Below, piece by piece: positions 26,901 to 40,000 of a stretch of 64,000 nt of DNA. Position 1 is the stretch's first letter, and the number at the start of each line of letters is the position of its first letter. The translations under genes were made by a program, and so were the position numbers. Below the pieces are notes generated by a model. That model saw only the letters and a program-made list of their open reading frames with translations, was not told the origin of the DNA and did not search any database. Origin of the DNA: Mugil cephalus (taxonomy: Eukaryota; Chordata; Actinopteri; Mugiliformes; Mugilidae); NCBI RefSeq assembly GCF_022458985.1, contig NC_061783.1, forward strand, positions 12,328,913-12,392,912. Reading direction: 5' to 3'.

Positions 26901-29900
26901 TGCTATGTTAACAAACCTGATGTCGACATGGGAAGAAGGAAAATGTATGTACGGCCTGCAGGTTTTTAACAAAAGGCAAGACATTTACTGCAGATTTACT
27001 ATGGCTATCATAGTGATGCTTTACATTATCTAGCAGGAAAGAAAAGAAAAATATCTATGGTGGAATCTATTCAGTAGCTTACCAGGGTGCAGCTATTGGG
27101 GTTATATTATGGGAGTACTAGCTAAACTCTCATTTATAATCAAATGCAAACACATAACTCTCAAAGGATGCAATATACATTAGTTTACACACAAGGACTT
27201 GACATTGCGCTACACCCACATGTGAAATATTCTATTTAGATGGACACTTTGTCTGAATAACTGCCATCAACCCGCGTATCCATCATCAACCAGCTTCTTT
27301 AAAGAAAGGAGAGCGAGCAGCCATCCGCTCCTCCGACAACCTACCGTGATGATGTCTCGATAGCTCTGGATGCTGCTGACTGCGCCAGCGGAGGCAGCAG
27401 CAACTAGGTCCTCCTTCTTCTCCTCTTCCTCCTCGCCCTCGTCCTCCTCCTCCGTGGCCTCGTAGCCCTCGTCGGGACAGGGGTCGCTCTCCTCGGTTTC
27501 CTCCGTGTTGGTCATCATGTCGATCAGGCGTTCCAGCGGTGGGCTGAGTTCGCGCTCCTCGTTCTCTTTGAGGCCGTAATCCAGGGCTTTGTAGATCATG
27601 ACGCCCAGAGAGTCAATCACCTGCAGGGGAGGATGCAGATTATTATTACTACCAGCACAGTTTGATGTTTCCACAAATATGCATACACTTTTTAACTGTG
27701 ATAATGTCATATCTACATTTTGGTTTTGTTTTAATGAAAACTGTTTTTTTATTTTGTGAACCAAATAGAAGCTTTTTCAATGCAAATTTTTTTTCTGTGT
27801 CTGGTTGCAGGAACCACCTATAGGAGCATTAATAGGGTGAAAAATACGGCTGTTCAGTTCTCTACGGTTAAACAAAACTTCACGCTCCACTTTATCCTCC
27901 TGAGACCCAAACATTTATTCACTATGCATTTCTAATTTCTCCAATGTATTTGGAATCAAACTAAACATCATCTTTGAACAGGAAGTAGTAGTTTTTGAAA
28001 AAACAAACAATGTCCTCATTTGTGGACACTGAGATTATTTCATTATTTATATTATAATAAAGTCACCTGATGTGTGACAAAATATAAAACTGTTTTTTTT
28101 TTTTAATACCTGAACATGACTGAGCAAAGAGTAATAAAGTCCCAACATCCTCAAACGAGTACTTGCTAATTAGCGATGTTGTAGCTCATTGCCATCGATC
28201 AAGCTAGAATCGTTAATAAGTATAAATAAATAAGTTTTAACCATGGATTTTGATGGGGTTTTGTTCCTCATTTGTTCTGGTATCATGTTCTTACCGACTA
28301 GTGCACTAAACCTTTTTCCACCACTAGATGGCAGATTAAAGTGTCCACTAATGAGGACAACAGGTTTGAATGAAGCAGAATAAGCTGCAATAAAACCTAC
28401 AATTAACCTACATGTGGCGACATTAAACCGACACTTACTGTCGCCAAATGAGGACGCAAGGTCTCAGGAGGTTATGTATTTATTTATTTTTTTAAACCAG
28501 GAAAAGCAAAACCAAGACCAGCAGAATAAATTATGAAGAGAGAAAAAGCTAATAAGGGTTTATTGTGTGGTTGTTCCTGGAAATGTTTTCACCACCTCAC
28601 GCCTTTACTCGTGCCTTTACTTTCGGGGAAAAGAGCCTTTAATTGATTCAAAGGAGTGGAAACTTCTTGATGTAGCTCAGGCACTAAAAATGCTCTCATG
28701 CCCCATTCGATGTAAATTCGTTTTATATGTTGTTAAGTGTTCCAATATTATGTTCTTTCCAGCTGACAGTCTACACTCAGTTTTCTCTGCCGCTGCATAA
28801 TTAAAAGCACGCCACCACGTCCTCATGAAACGTACAGTTTTATCAGACCCCTGTCCCACAAACAGCCCACAAACACAGTTCACCTGGACAAACACTTCAT
28901 GTCCTCAAGCCATGCGTGACAAGAGGCCCCAGTGTTCCTCCAAACAACGTGAATGTTACCACAATCTGGGCATGATTTCATTTCATCACTGCTTCCACTC
29001 ATTAATAAGCAGGGCATGACATATCCTTTTGCAGCTTGTCTAAACTCATCTTAATGTCTCAAACTACCACCCGCCTACAAGAGGACAGAGCCGGTCTTTC
29101 ACTGGCTTCCAGTTGGCTCGGCTGTGGCGTGTCCTCTCTGGACAACTTAATCACACCCATCTCAGATCATCAAGAGATGAACAAGAACTCCTTCACACAG
29201 CAAAGTGGACACAAAGCCATTTCTGGAAGCATCAGGTTAATTTATATCAAAAAAAAAAAAAAAAGTAATCAGTCAAATAAAACAGCAAATTCGTATTTAA
29301 ATTTTCAATATTGAGCTCACGTTTTTGTCTAGTCAACTTGTCTGTTTATGGTGACGCGGGTTTTTCACGCGCATTAACACGTTCGGTAAAATAGCTCTGA
29401 GTCACACCACTGTACTGCATGTTCTTTTTCTGAGCGCCACAGTGTTGGAAAAGGGAGGTGCCCAAACAAAACAGTGTTGATGTGGGTGAAACCACTATTG
29501 ACGGGCATGGCTGACTGGCTGAGCTTAGGTTAGGTGCCAGGGAGCAGCACAGCACCTGTCTGCGTTTTATAAAGAAGAGAAGGGTGTCGGCTGAGCACGT
29601 TAGGATCCATTAACTTCATCAACAGGGGTGAAGAAGTTCATTATGTAACGCACGCGCCATTAAAAGTCTAAGTGCCACCTTCTTGTTTGGATTCCATTCA
29701 CTAGGATGTGAAAACGGAAACCATTTAACTTTAAAATAACAGCGTTTTGTTAGCTAGGGCAAACGGGATTGCTACATTAAACTTAAACATAACAAGTTAA
29801 TTCCTTGGTTTATCCTAAAAAGTCAAAATCACCAGACTGGTAAATACATTTATTTTCACTTTGAGTCAGGACGGCATGCTATTTAGCTCGTCTTTATCTG

Positions 29901-32900
29901 TGCGTTAAAGCTACAGGCGAGGGTTATACTCGTATTACTGAGAGTGATTACGTGACCTGTATTTCCTCCAGTGCATGCCAAGTTAATTTTTTATCTGGAG
30001 CATCAGAAAACTGTCACTTCCTTGAGTCCTTTTCCTTCTCCCTGACTGCTGGGGAAAGGCAATTCATTAAACCCACGTTACAGTCATAACTCTCGCTTCT
30101 TGACCGTCCTCCCAGTCAATGTGGCCTGCTCCACTTCTGTCGCTATGGCTGCTCCCCTCGTGTGCCAGACTGGGGAATATCGCCAAAGAAAACTCAAATA
30201 AAACACTTTACTGAGAACACTTGACATTTACCTGCTCAGCATTGTGCGAACTTGTTCGGCAAGAAAAAAAATGATTAAATTATATTCAAATTCTTGCACC
30301 ATTGCTTTAAGGCACAACCGCAGTCCTGCGCTGGCTGACTTCAACAGGTCTCTGCCTGTGTCTAAAATTGAGGGAAGCAATCACAACAGAACTCTATGAA
30401 CCTTTCATTAATTATTACACAGGAGGAGATGTTACGATCATTTGTGCCAAGATCTGAGACAAAACACATTTAGAAGCACGGTCCAACTGAAAAAACGATC
30501 AGCAGGCTAGCAGTTAGCTACCAACTAGCAACCAACAAGAGGACACCAGCTAACTACTAGCCTAGCCAAGAGCAGTAGGTAAGAAGTGATGGGTTATGCG
30601 ACTGCATGTCAACCAACACATCTCCCTTGTGCCAAGACAGATTTGGAAGCCCAGTCTAACTGAAAAAAAAAATAAATAAATAAAAAGCCAGACAGCAGGC
30701 TAGCCGTCAGCTACCAATTAGCAACCAAGACGAAAATAGGACATTTTTAGTCATTTTTCATTTTATTATGTCATTCAAGTCATTGAATTTGTGTCATTAA
30801 ATACTCCAGGTTCTCAGCAGTGATAAACATTGTGACTGACACTTTAATTCAGCGCTTTACAGACGTTTACTTCAAACTTCTTACAGTAACAGTAGTAAGA
30901 AACAGCCTCTCTGGATTTCTCAACACTACTGATACTGATATCATTCTTCCCGGTCAAAGATCAGCTCCGTGGTGTTATACTACAGTCATTTATCGACCTA
31001 TCTCTACGTGCGCTTGATAATCCTGTACCAGGGCTAAAATGAATATCCCATTCCTCGCTGTCTTATTATATAACCATATAATCCATTTGTAGGACAACAT
31101 GCGCCGTAGTGGGTTGAGAAACGAGGAAACCTCATTCATGGGAGAAAATAATGCAAAGGTTCTTGTTGCACCATGTGTAAAAAACTATTTCCTAGTCAAA
31201 ACAGACATGAGCTGTCCTAATTAACTGTCTAGTGGTTCAACGGTAGCTACAAGTTTACTGTACTTAACATTAATTAAAGCCCTCGATGCAATACTCTTGT
31301 TTATATCAGCTGTGGTGTAATAATGAATGGCAAAACAATAACAGTTTAGAACGAGTAACACCACAAAAACAATGGTGTGTAACCACGCCGCAGCTTTATT
31401 CAGTTCCTTCCATTAAAATGAATGGCAAAAGATGTGTCTGATGCCAGAAGGAATGGGGAAGAGGCATCTCTGATAACCAACACAGAGGCTAACTAAAGGG
31501 CAGAACGGCAGAAAGAGGAAAAACACAGCTTTGGGTTTTCTATTGCACGTCACAATCTCATTTGAAGACTTGTGACTCAGAGGAATGAGGCAAGGAGGCG
31601 AAGCAGAGGAGGAGCAGCAGAAGGAAGGAGGGGGAACAAGTATGCGGATAAACAGAAATATCCACAGCTGGGGTTTAAGGTATAAGGGCGGAAAGAGTTG
31701 GTAGCAAACCACCAACTGAAACCAGGCTTCATCCAGTTGGATCCTCAGGGAGTTTTCCATCCCAGCCTCAGGTGACGTGGCGCACCGTCTGCATTTTCAA
31801 AAGCTTCTTAGAAAATTTCTTTAGGATGAGTCATCTGGGTGTTAAAACGAGACAAAAAAAAAAAAAAAAAGAAAAGGTATCCCAGGGGATGAATTTAGCC
31901 TCCGCGTTATGTTCGCCAGCTCAGAAACAGCGTGTGAATTTACGAACATCCTCATGAGCGTGGATCACCAGCTCATTCAGACACAGCTTCCCCCCAGAGA
32001 CGACTTTTCTCACGGGCCACAAACAAATAAACATACCTTTGCATGACATCATCGGATTGGGGAAGAAGTGATTCACGCTTGTTTTCTGACAAAGAGTCGT
32101 TTCATATTAGAAAATCTCCTTTTCCCGTGTCAGAGACATTGTATTGAGTATCACTGACGAACGCGTAGAGAATTTTTTACTCATGAATAACCTTTGTCTT
32201 CCGGATGTGGCCTTCAGGGCCCACAGGTTTCATATGAGCTGCATTGTCAGATCCAGTTCATAATAGTGTGACATATTTCTTGAACCTACTTATACAAATA
32301 AATACGGACAAAAGCCTTGCCACCCATGTTATAAGTCTGAGTATTTTTCCACTTAACTTGGAAACATCTAAATAATATAGGACACATTATTAAGAATGTA
32401 TGTTTGGTAAATACTTGTCAAGAACGAGGCTGAAGAATCTTGACGGATAAACTGTACCATGTACAGTAAACGCATTGCAAACAATCTTCTCTTTATTTTT
32501 AGCACGCAGACATTAAACCAATCAGGAAACACGGCTCATGCTCTCACATTCATTTGTCCAATCACATGGAACCCAAGCAAGCACTCGGCCAATTTCCTCA
32601 TATCGGTGACGCAAGTGCAAGAGGAGCAACCGTAACGAGGGAGGAATCAGCGAAAAGAATGACATGCTTGACACAGGATCACAAGACCGACATGGAGCCA
32701 TGTCGCCAGTTTATACAGGAGCACGTCTGCTCTGATTTTTGAGTCCATTCAGATCAGCTGTAAAGTTGTGAGTATGTGCGCGCGACGATATTATTAATGT
32801 GAGCTTCAGATTAACAGATTAAAACCCCTCTAGTGTGCTACTCTTCAAAAAGATAAAAGTGTAAATTCACCAACGGTTTTCTTAAAGTTACTGTCCTGAC

Positions 32901-34008
32901 ATGATTCTTGGATCAGACTCAACATGATCCTCCTTCTGCCTTTGCAGTGTGTTTGCGGCCCCCCCGGTCATCACCGCTGCAGCCACCAAGCAGTCGGATA
33001 AGCAGCCTTCGGCATTCGCTGCAGGAGTAGAGCAAAGCCATCACAACACAGACCGGTTACGTAACCCAAATCCAGAGGCCTTCCACTCCAGGAGAGGATG
33101 ATCGGCCTCTTCTGGTCTGTGGCATCACTTATACAGGAGTTCATAGAAACACGGCGCTGCTCTTTCACGTCTCCCGGTCAGAAACTGTCGAGTCTGCGCT
33201 CGTCTCTGAAGTCAACTGGAAACTGCTGAGGCCCGAGAAAGAAAATTCTCTGAGCGCTACGCAGTCACCTCTGACATTACACGTGAGACGCCAGCATAAA
33301 AGGCTGAAAAGCCTCACAAACATGCCAGCTATTGTGTGCATGAAAAACCCCATAGAGTCTTGTTGATTTTGCTACAGCTGATGAATCAATGAGCTAATAA
33401 TAAAGCTGGCTCTGCACACAAAGTGATTTGTTCTATTCCAAAGGTCACTCCAGACATTTGATAACTTTAAAAACTTGACAGACTGAGGAGGCAGCTCAGT
33501 TCCTATGGATGAGGAGATGTTTTTTCCTCCTTGGATATAAATAGAAGGCCCAGACTTAAATAGGTGTAGATGTTCAATACCTCACATTCCTGTGGCTTTG
33601 TGCTTTCTATGGATGTCCCTGTACAGACGGCAACGCAACCCCAAGGGTTGTAGCATGAGCTGCACGGCGGCTTTTAAAGTGAAGCCGTCGGAGCTGTAAA
33701 AATCAATTGATCGATTTGGATAAAAGCAGGATGTAACATAATGAGGTCACTGGTACATGTTGGGTACACAGTGTGTCAGTCACTCAAGGGGACTCCGTCA
33801 ACAAACGAGCAACACGCTGACAGCTGACCCAAAAAGTCAAGGAGTCACGAAAGACAACCATAGGCAAGTCGTCTCCCGCGTCTCCTGCATCTTCGTCTGC
33901 AAATGTGCAGCTATGCCGTCATGACTGACAAGAGCGAGAGAGACGGCCTTTGTAGAGACGGAGCTCGCGGCCTCCGGCGACTGTCGTTGCGGTGGAGGGA
34001 GACACATC

Positions 34009-34040
<32 letters not shown>

Positions 34041-37000
34041 AAACACAGAAGCCTCACATGTGGACACATGCGGCCCCTGTTAAACCAGCTGCGGCGTGGA
34101 AGCCACTACTGCACACGAAAAGATCTCTACGCAACCCAAAAAAAATAAAAGCCAAATACATACAGAATGACACAGAAAAGCAATGTTTACGCTATGCAAA
34201 ATCCAAAAGGAAGGCATGTTACATTATACAGGAGAGAAAATAAACCAACCACTAACCGTCACTTAATCAGCAACTCATTAAAACTGAGTGTATTAGGATC
34301 CATTTCAAAATCCAAAGGTTTACCTCAAGTTTAAAGCTTGAAAAGTAATTGTCCCAAACTGAGCTACAGTGGCTTGGCAAACTAGAGAAACCGCAATTGG
34401 ATACTACAACTAATCTCACTGTGGACAACTAATCTGTGGACCGTGGACAAACTAGGTTAAGCTTCTCCTGTAGGGCTGCAACGAAAGGTGCACAGAACAT
34501 CTCATATGACTTTTCCTGTAGGAAGCATTTACCACCAACGACAACAGAGAAGCCCTGAGTCACAACCGGCGTTGTTGGCAAACTCTGCTCTGCAGGCCGA
34601 CACCACTAAAGATTATTCTACCCCAGGTCCTACAGAGGACACGAAGGAGAGGAGGTCGACTCTACACGAGCCAGTGAGGCATGAGAGAGTGGTACTGGCC
34701 GGGTAGATGGCTGACTCACTTTCACAAGAGCCTGAGAGACAACAAAAGACTACAGTCAAAATGTGGTCGAGTGTGACGGCACTGCTGCGTATAATCAATT
34801 AAAACCGTAGGATAGTGTGGGGAGTGAATCTAGTTTCTGAAATGATCTGAAGGTGGTTGGAAGTAGACCCAGTTAATGTCAGCTGCCACTTAAAGAACAT
34901 TCATTTAAATAAAGGGGCTGAAATAAGAGAGTGTGAAGCCATGGTAGCGGCTCATCTAGCCGACCAGACTTTGAGCTGACTTGAGGACGCCATGAAGACA
35001 TGCGTCGCAAATTTGCTGATATTTGATCACGAACAAGCAATTAATGAAATCTGATGCTCACACTAAACGCATGACGACCCATCCAGCAGCAGCTGCGGCG
35101 CCAGCTATCAAAAATATACTTTAAAAACATGTGTGAAGTTGAACTGCTAATAGTTTGATCATGAGCCAGTTGGACTTTCACTCGCTAAAATTCATTCAGT
35201 CCTTTAATAAAACTACAGGATGTTATATAACGGTTGGAGATAAGTAAATATCTATTGTCTATTGACATTTCTGTGAAGTCCCTGTGGTGACAATACTGGA
35301 GGGGGAAAAAAATCTGTATTAAGTTACTGCTAATTCAGCCTCTAGAAAAGGATATGTGGATATGGATGCAGACAGCTAAAATGTCATCAGATGATCATAG
35401 CTGCAGTCCATGCAAACTGAACCAGCGCTTCCTACTGCAGCAGCTTTTGCACCCAAAGCATTTAATTGGTAGGGGACAGGCTGACTTTTATTATGAAACC
35501 GAAAATGCAACGCGCTCGTCAGCGAGTCTACTGAGATCGGACCATAAACTGATGATGACTAGACCGCCGCCCGACATTCTCATTGTGTGCCTGGTCCACG
35601 GGGGGGAGGATTTAAATTAATGAGTCCAATAAAACAAAATGAAAACATGTTGTTTACTTAAATTATAACCAGGCTGCTGGCTGTGAAGGAGTAAAGCTAT
35701 TTTAAACGTTTTCAAATCACAATTGCGCAAGATGTTATTACCAAAGAGGGAAACCGAGACAGCACTCCCTGTCCAGAGCGTGTTTGTAGTGACAAAGCTA
35801 ATCACGCAAGGAGCGAGAGGAGACACTTCATTTAAAAACACACCAAGGAGAGGAAAGGGAGGGTTGCTGCGTGAGATTTCACCCATGCTGACAGTCAGCT
35901 GAGGTAAAGGAATCCTATCCCAACTTAGCCGTGCAAAAAAAAAAAAAAAAAACGCATACTGTGAATGCCTCAGATCACATGAACTACAAGACAAACACGA
36001 AGGACGGTCTGACTCCTCTGAATTGACACAGACCTCTCTGTGTAATTAGTCAATGTACACATAATGAAGCTCGCCGAGCCGCGTCTCCTCCCAGCATTAT
36101 ACGGTGCACCTCGACCGAACAAACAGACGGCGGTCACGTGTCCCTCTCCCGTGAGGGGACAATAGTAATGATGAAGAACGTAACGCGACTGTGAAAGAAC
36201 AACAGAAGAAGAACAAAGATGCTAGTCTCCAATCAGAGCGCAGCACATGCAATGACAACAAAGAGTGACATTTGTCTAGACTCCCGCTAACTTGTGCATC
36301 ACAGGTTGGATCACGTAAACAAACGTTTGCACGACATCTTTCTTGTGTGACGTCGCTGCGACCGCTGATGGCTTGAAAGTAGATTTTGTGCGATCAAAGT
36401 CTGCACGCGAAGGAAGGAAAAATCCCAGAAAGTAGATCCCATCCGTGCCTGCTGAGCACTGTGCCGTACTGTATTTATAAGTGGATGGTGCTGATGTGAC
36501 GCACTGAGGAGCTCCTAATAAAAGAATGGGCCCCACACATAAGAAAACACCACTTTTCACCAACAGTGGCTGCGTTTCCATTCGTTTTTCGCTAAAGGTG
36601 GAAGGTGTTTTCCCGAATGAGCTGCAACTCTCATAGTTTTGCAATATCCCGTAATTCTCTTAAATTCTGGTCAAGCGAGACTCCACTATGAGGAAATGGA
36701 CTTCGAATAAACAGGTCACATGACTCCCTGTGCCATCTCCAGTGTCGCCGGTGACGGGGAATTGCAGAAAAAGTGTTTCCATTGCCTTTTTGCAATACAT
36801 TTTTTTATCGATACATCTGAGAAACCGCCTCACGAGAGCATAGAAGTAAAAGTTTAGCAATATTTGAGAGGCTTTTCAAAGTGGAGATGTTTGCATTAAC
36901 ATTTTTTTTTTATTGTATTGTTTTATTGTATAGTTTTTTATATTTGGGTTCTGCGCATTTCCAGCGATGGAAACACAACAACAGTGTCCTTGCGATGACT

Positions 37001-40000
37001 TGCTAAGGAAAAAATGTTTTCCTCAAGGACAGAGTCAACAATATTGCAACACAATAACCAGAGCAGCATGGCTGTGGTGTAGCTGCCCACTCGTGGTGGT
37101 GGTGGTGGTGGTGGGCAAGCTGGGAAAACAGATTCTGAAACACTTGGTGGAGCAAAGTATTGAAATAACTCACCGCCCCCACATTAAAGTAAAAGTGTGG
37201 CGTTATATCCAGAGGGTAATAAAATGTGTGAATGGTGATGAATAGACGGCGAGCACAGGGCAGCACTCTCTGAAAAAGGAAAACATATTTTCTGGAGCTG
37301 AACGTGGCAAAGGACTCACCTCTAGTGACGTGGGGGCCGGCTGGTATTTATCTGCAATGACAGAGCAGAGAGGAGATTTACGAGTTACACTCACAGACAA
37401 TGCAGATGCTTGTGATTGTGCAAGCATAACAGCCACACACCCTTTTAATGATTTGTGCGAACATGCTGTGCGTTAGGACACCTCTGAGTGAACCGGCGGG
37501 GAAGACGCCGCGCCGCATTACAGAGCAATCAATTATTAAAATGAATGACAGGATCGAGAATGGAGACTAAATGCTGCCAAACAGTGGGAGCTCAAAGCGC
37601 ACGCATCACTCCAGAGAGCTGCTGCGGATGAATGTAAAAAACAGCTGAATAAAACATAATGTTTTACTGCCCGAGGCTAACCGAGGTGTCAACTTGCCAC
37701 TGGGGGCTGGTTATAGTAACGCGATTGTTCATTCATACTCCCGATACAGACATCCGACCAAGGCCCTGCGCCGTTTCCATGGAAACCCCCTCTCAGAATG
37801 CAAGTGAAGGCAGCTTAACCTCGACCCCGACTGTGACCTTTCCTTAAATCGATGCATGAGGTTTACATTTGTGATATAAAATAACAATATAAACGGATGA
37901 CCTAAAACTATACTTCCTCTTCTTTATATACTTTCACTTATTTGACATAAGATTAAGCCCTGACAGTGTTATCTCTTCTGGCAGTGACATATTTAGCGCA
38001 CCTAAAATAGGAGTAACTCTGTGCACTTTTAGCTTGTTAGCCTGCGGTTTATTTCCTCTTTGAAGGCGGACACACACAAAACCTCAGCGGGGTAACTCTG
38101 GTGTGGGGTCCCTCCGTTTGGAAATCCTCGTTTCACTGCAAAGGTCTGCCAGGCCAGGTAAATCATTTGAGTGGGTTTTACGCGGTTAATCTGTCTAAAT
38201 ATGATAAATGCTGGCAAGACTGAGGGCACAGATTAAAGTGCAATCAGTGACAGAGCAGCAGACTTTAACACCGGACCAGAGTGTAAACTCTTGCTCAGAA
38301 CAGAGATAACTTTGCCCAGATGTGCAACATCCAGTCTGAATGTCGGTCGGTGCCACTTTCCTGGAGAGCCTGAAGCCCCCGTGAGGAAAACACTGAGGTC
38401 GCGACGGCAGAGAAAACTCCGTGCAGGTCACTGAAAACTACGGGCAGCTAACAGATGGGAGGGAAAACATTCATCCGCAAACATTGGTCTGGGAAACACT
38501 AGGGCCTCTGTGTGTCCCAGCCGGGGCGAGGTGGCTTGGCAGGGACATTCGTCTCTCCCGGGGCAATAAATCTCACTGGACATGCTTGAAGCAGCATATA
38601 CTGCCACCCTGGTGCTCAAATTAAAAAAAAAATAAAAATAACGAAATAAATCAATGTCTGCGCTGGTGACAGGGGTTCACCGAGAGGGATGGGCACGCTG
38701 CAATATATTTCCTCAGATTTAAATTGAAATGTTTTACCCTCCAATCTAATTACTAAATATAGACGTGAACGCTCCTTAAAATATCATCTGTACAGTAGGT
38801 ATGAATCACTGAAAACCTTCAAGTAAACAAGTGTCTCATCACGATGCAGCATTCAGGCTCAGGCCTCCTCTTCTCAGCGTGGAATACATTATCTCCCATG
38901 TTGCATCCCAATTGATCCGACTGCAGCATCAGCGGCATCAAGTCGCCCCAAAATAGGACTTGACTCAGACTCCGTGCTGCTAATTATTTTTGTTTTGTTT
39001 GCAGTGCGTCATGAAAATAAACACTTCCTGCCGGCCTTGGTCACTGCGTGGCTCTGGACGACATCTTTTTTTTATTTATTTTTTCCCTGGGTGAGAGAGA
39101 GGGTGCAGAGCTCAGCGCTGGCGGTCCGTGTCCTGGCCAAATCCTGTCACCTTGCCACCGACTCGTGTTTACGCCATATGCGGGTTGCGTAAGGATTCAT
39201 TTTCTGCCGGGGTAATAACCTACAACTAGCCGCCGAGCTGCTGGAAGCTTAATAGGTCTCACATCTCTCTCATCACCAGGCCTAATAAGAATCAGGACGG
39301 GGCCAGGCTGTCCCAAAATACCTCAGCCCCTAGCCAGACGAGGCAGCAAAGGACTCTCCCCGTAAACTCCAAACTCGCCTGTGCATCCAAATTGTCACGT
39401 TGGTTCTATTTTTAGTGGCGCAAAAAACGCTTTAGAAACAACAAGTGTGTTCATTCTGCAAGTGTCACATCTGTACATAGGAATAAACTGAGATGAAGCA
39501 GAGCTGAACTCAGGGGTTAAGGTGAAGAAATGCAGCTAATAAGTTCCCAGGAGGAAAAGAGACACAAGCTGGAGGCCCGAGGCCATGCCGACAGACACAC
39601 CTCCTCCCTCCCCACACCCAACCTTTATCTCACATGTTGACAAAATGCAGTTAAAAGGCCACACGCCTTTCGGACATTACCTTTCCACACACCTGAGCGT
39701 GAATCAGCCTCGCTGGAAGCTATTTTGAATAAAGAGCGTGACTTTTTAAATACGTTTAAAGCGTGCAGCTGTCATTTTCATTACACGGAGCTTTGCTGGA
39801 TTTTAATGCTGATGTCTAATCTGCAGCTTCATTGCATCCCAGTTATGCAGAGGCATTTGAGAGCCAGGGGAATGGTAGTTTTTTTTTCCAATCAGCTGGC
39901 TGTTTTCTTCTTGCGTCCCAGTCGTAAATCAGTGCTTTGCTATTCTGAAAGAAAGTCCCAGTCAGGAGGTTTGGACCTTTTAGGTATTAGCCGTTAACTG

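Larger units (their letters stand above)
27621..37319 (-). other. SPIRE1: SPIRE1 intron 2 (about 9.7 kb)
   Basis: The largest intron in the window separates the mini-exon 2 from the main KIND exon. It contains a diverged direct duplication (30444 and 30628), a CA microsatellite (34009-34037), A-runs near 29250, 31853 and 35936, and a putative MITE (36569-36979). No additional exon or nested gene was identified. Confidence 0.6.

Noticed and set aside
36276-36644. 122-aa minus-strand ORF in SPIRE1 intron 2
   Set aside because: It overlaps the putative MITE end and shows no recognisable domain.
37003-37266. His-run ORF (HHHHHHH) on the minus strand
   Set aside because: It arises from a short GGT repeat at 37096-37111; no family similarity or splice context.
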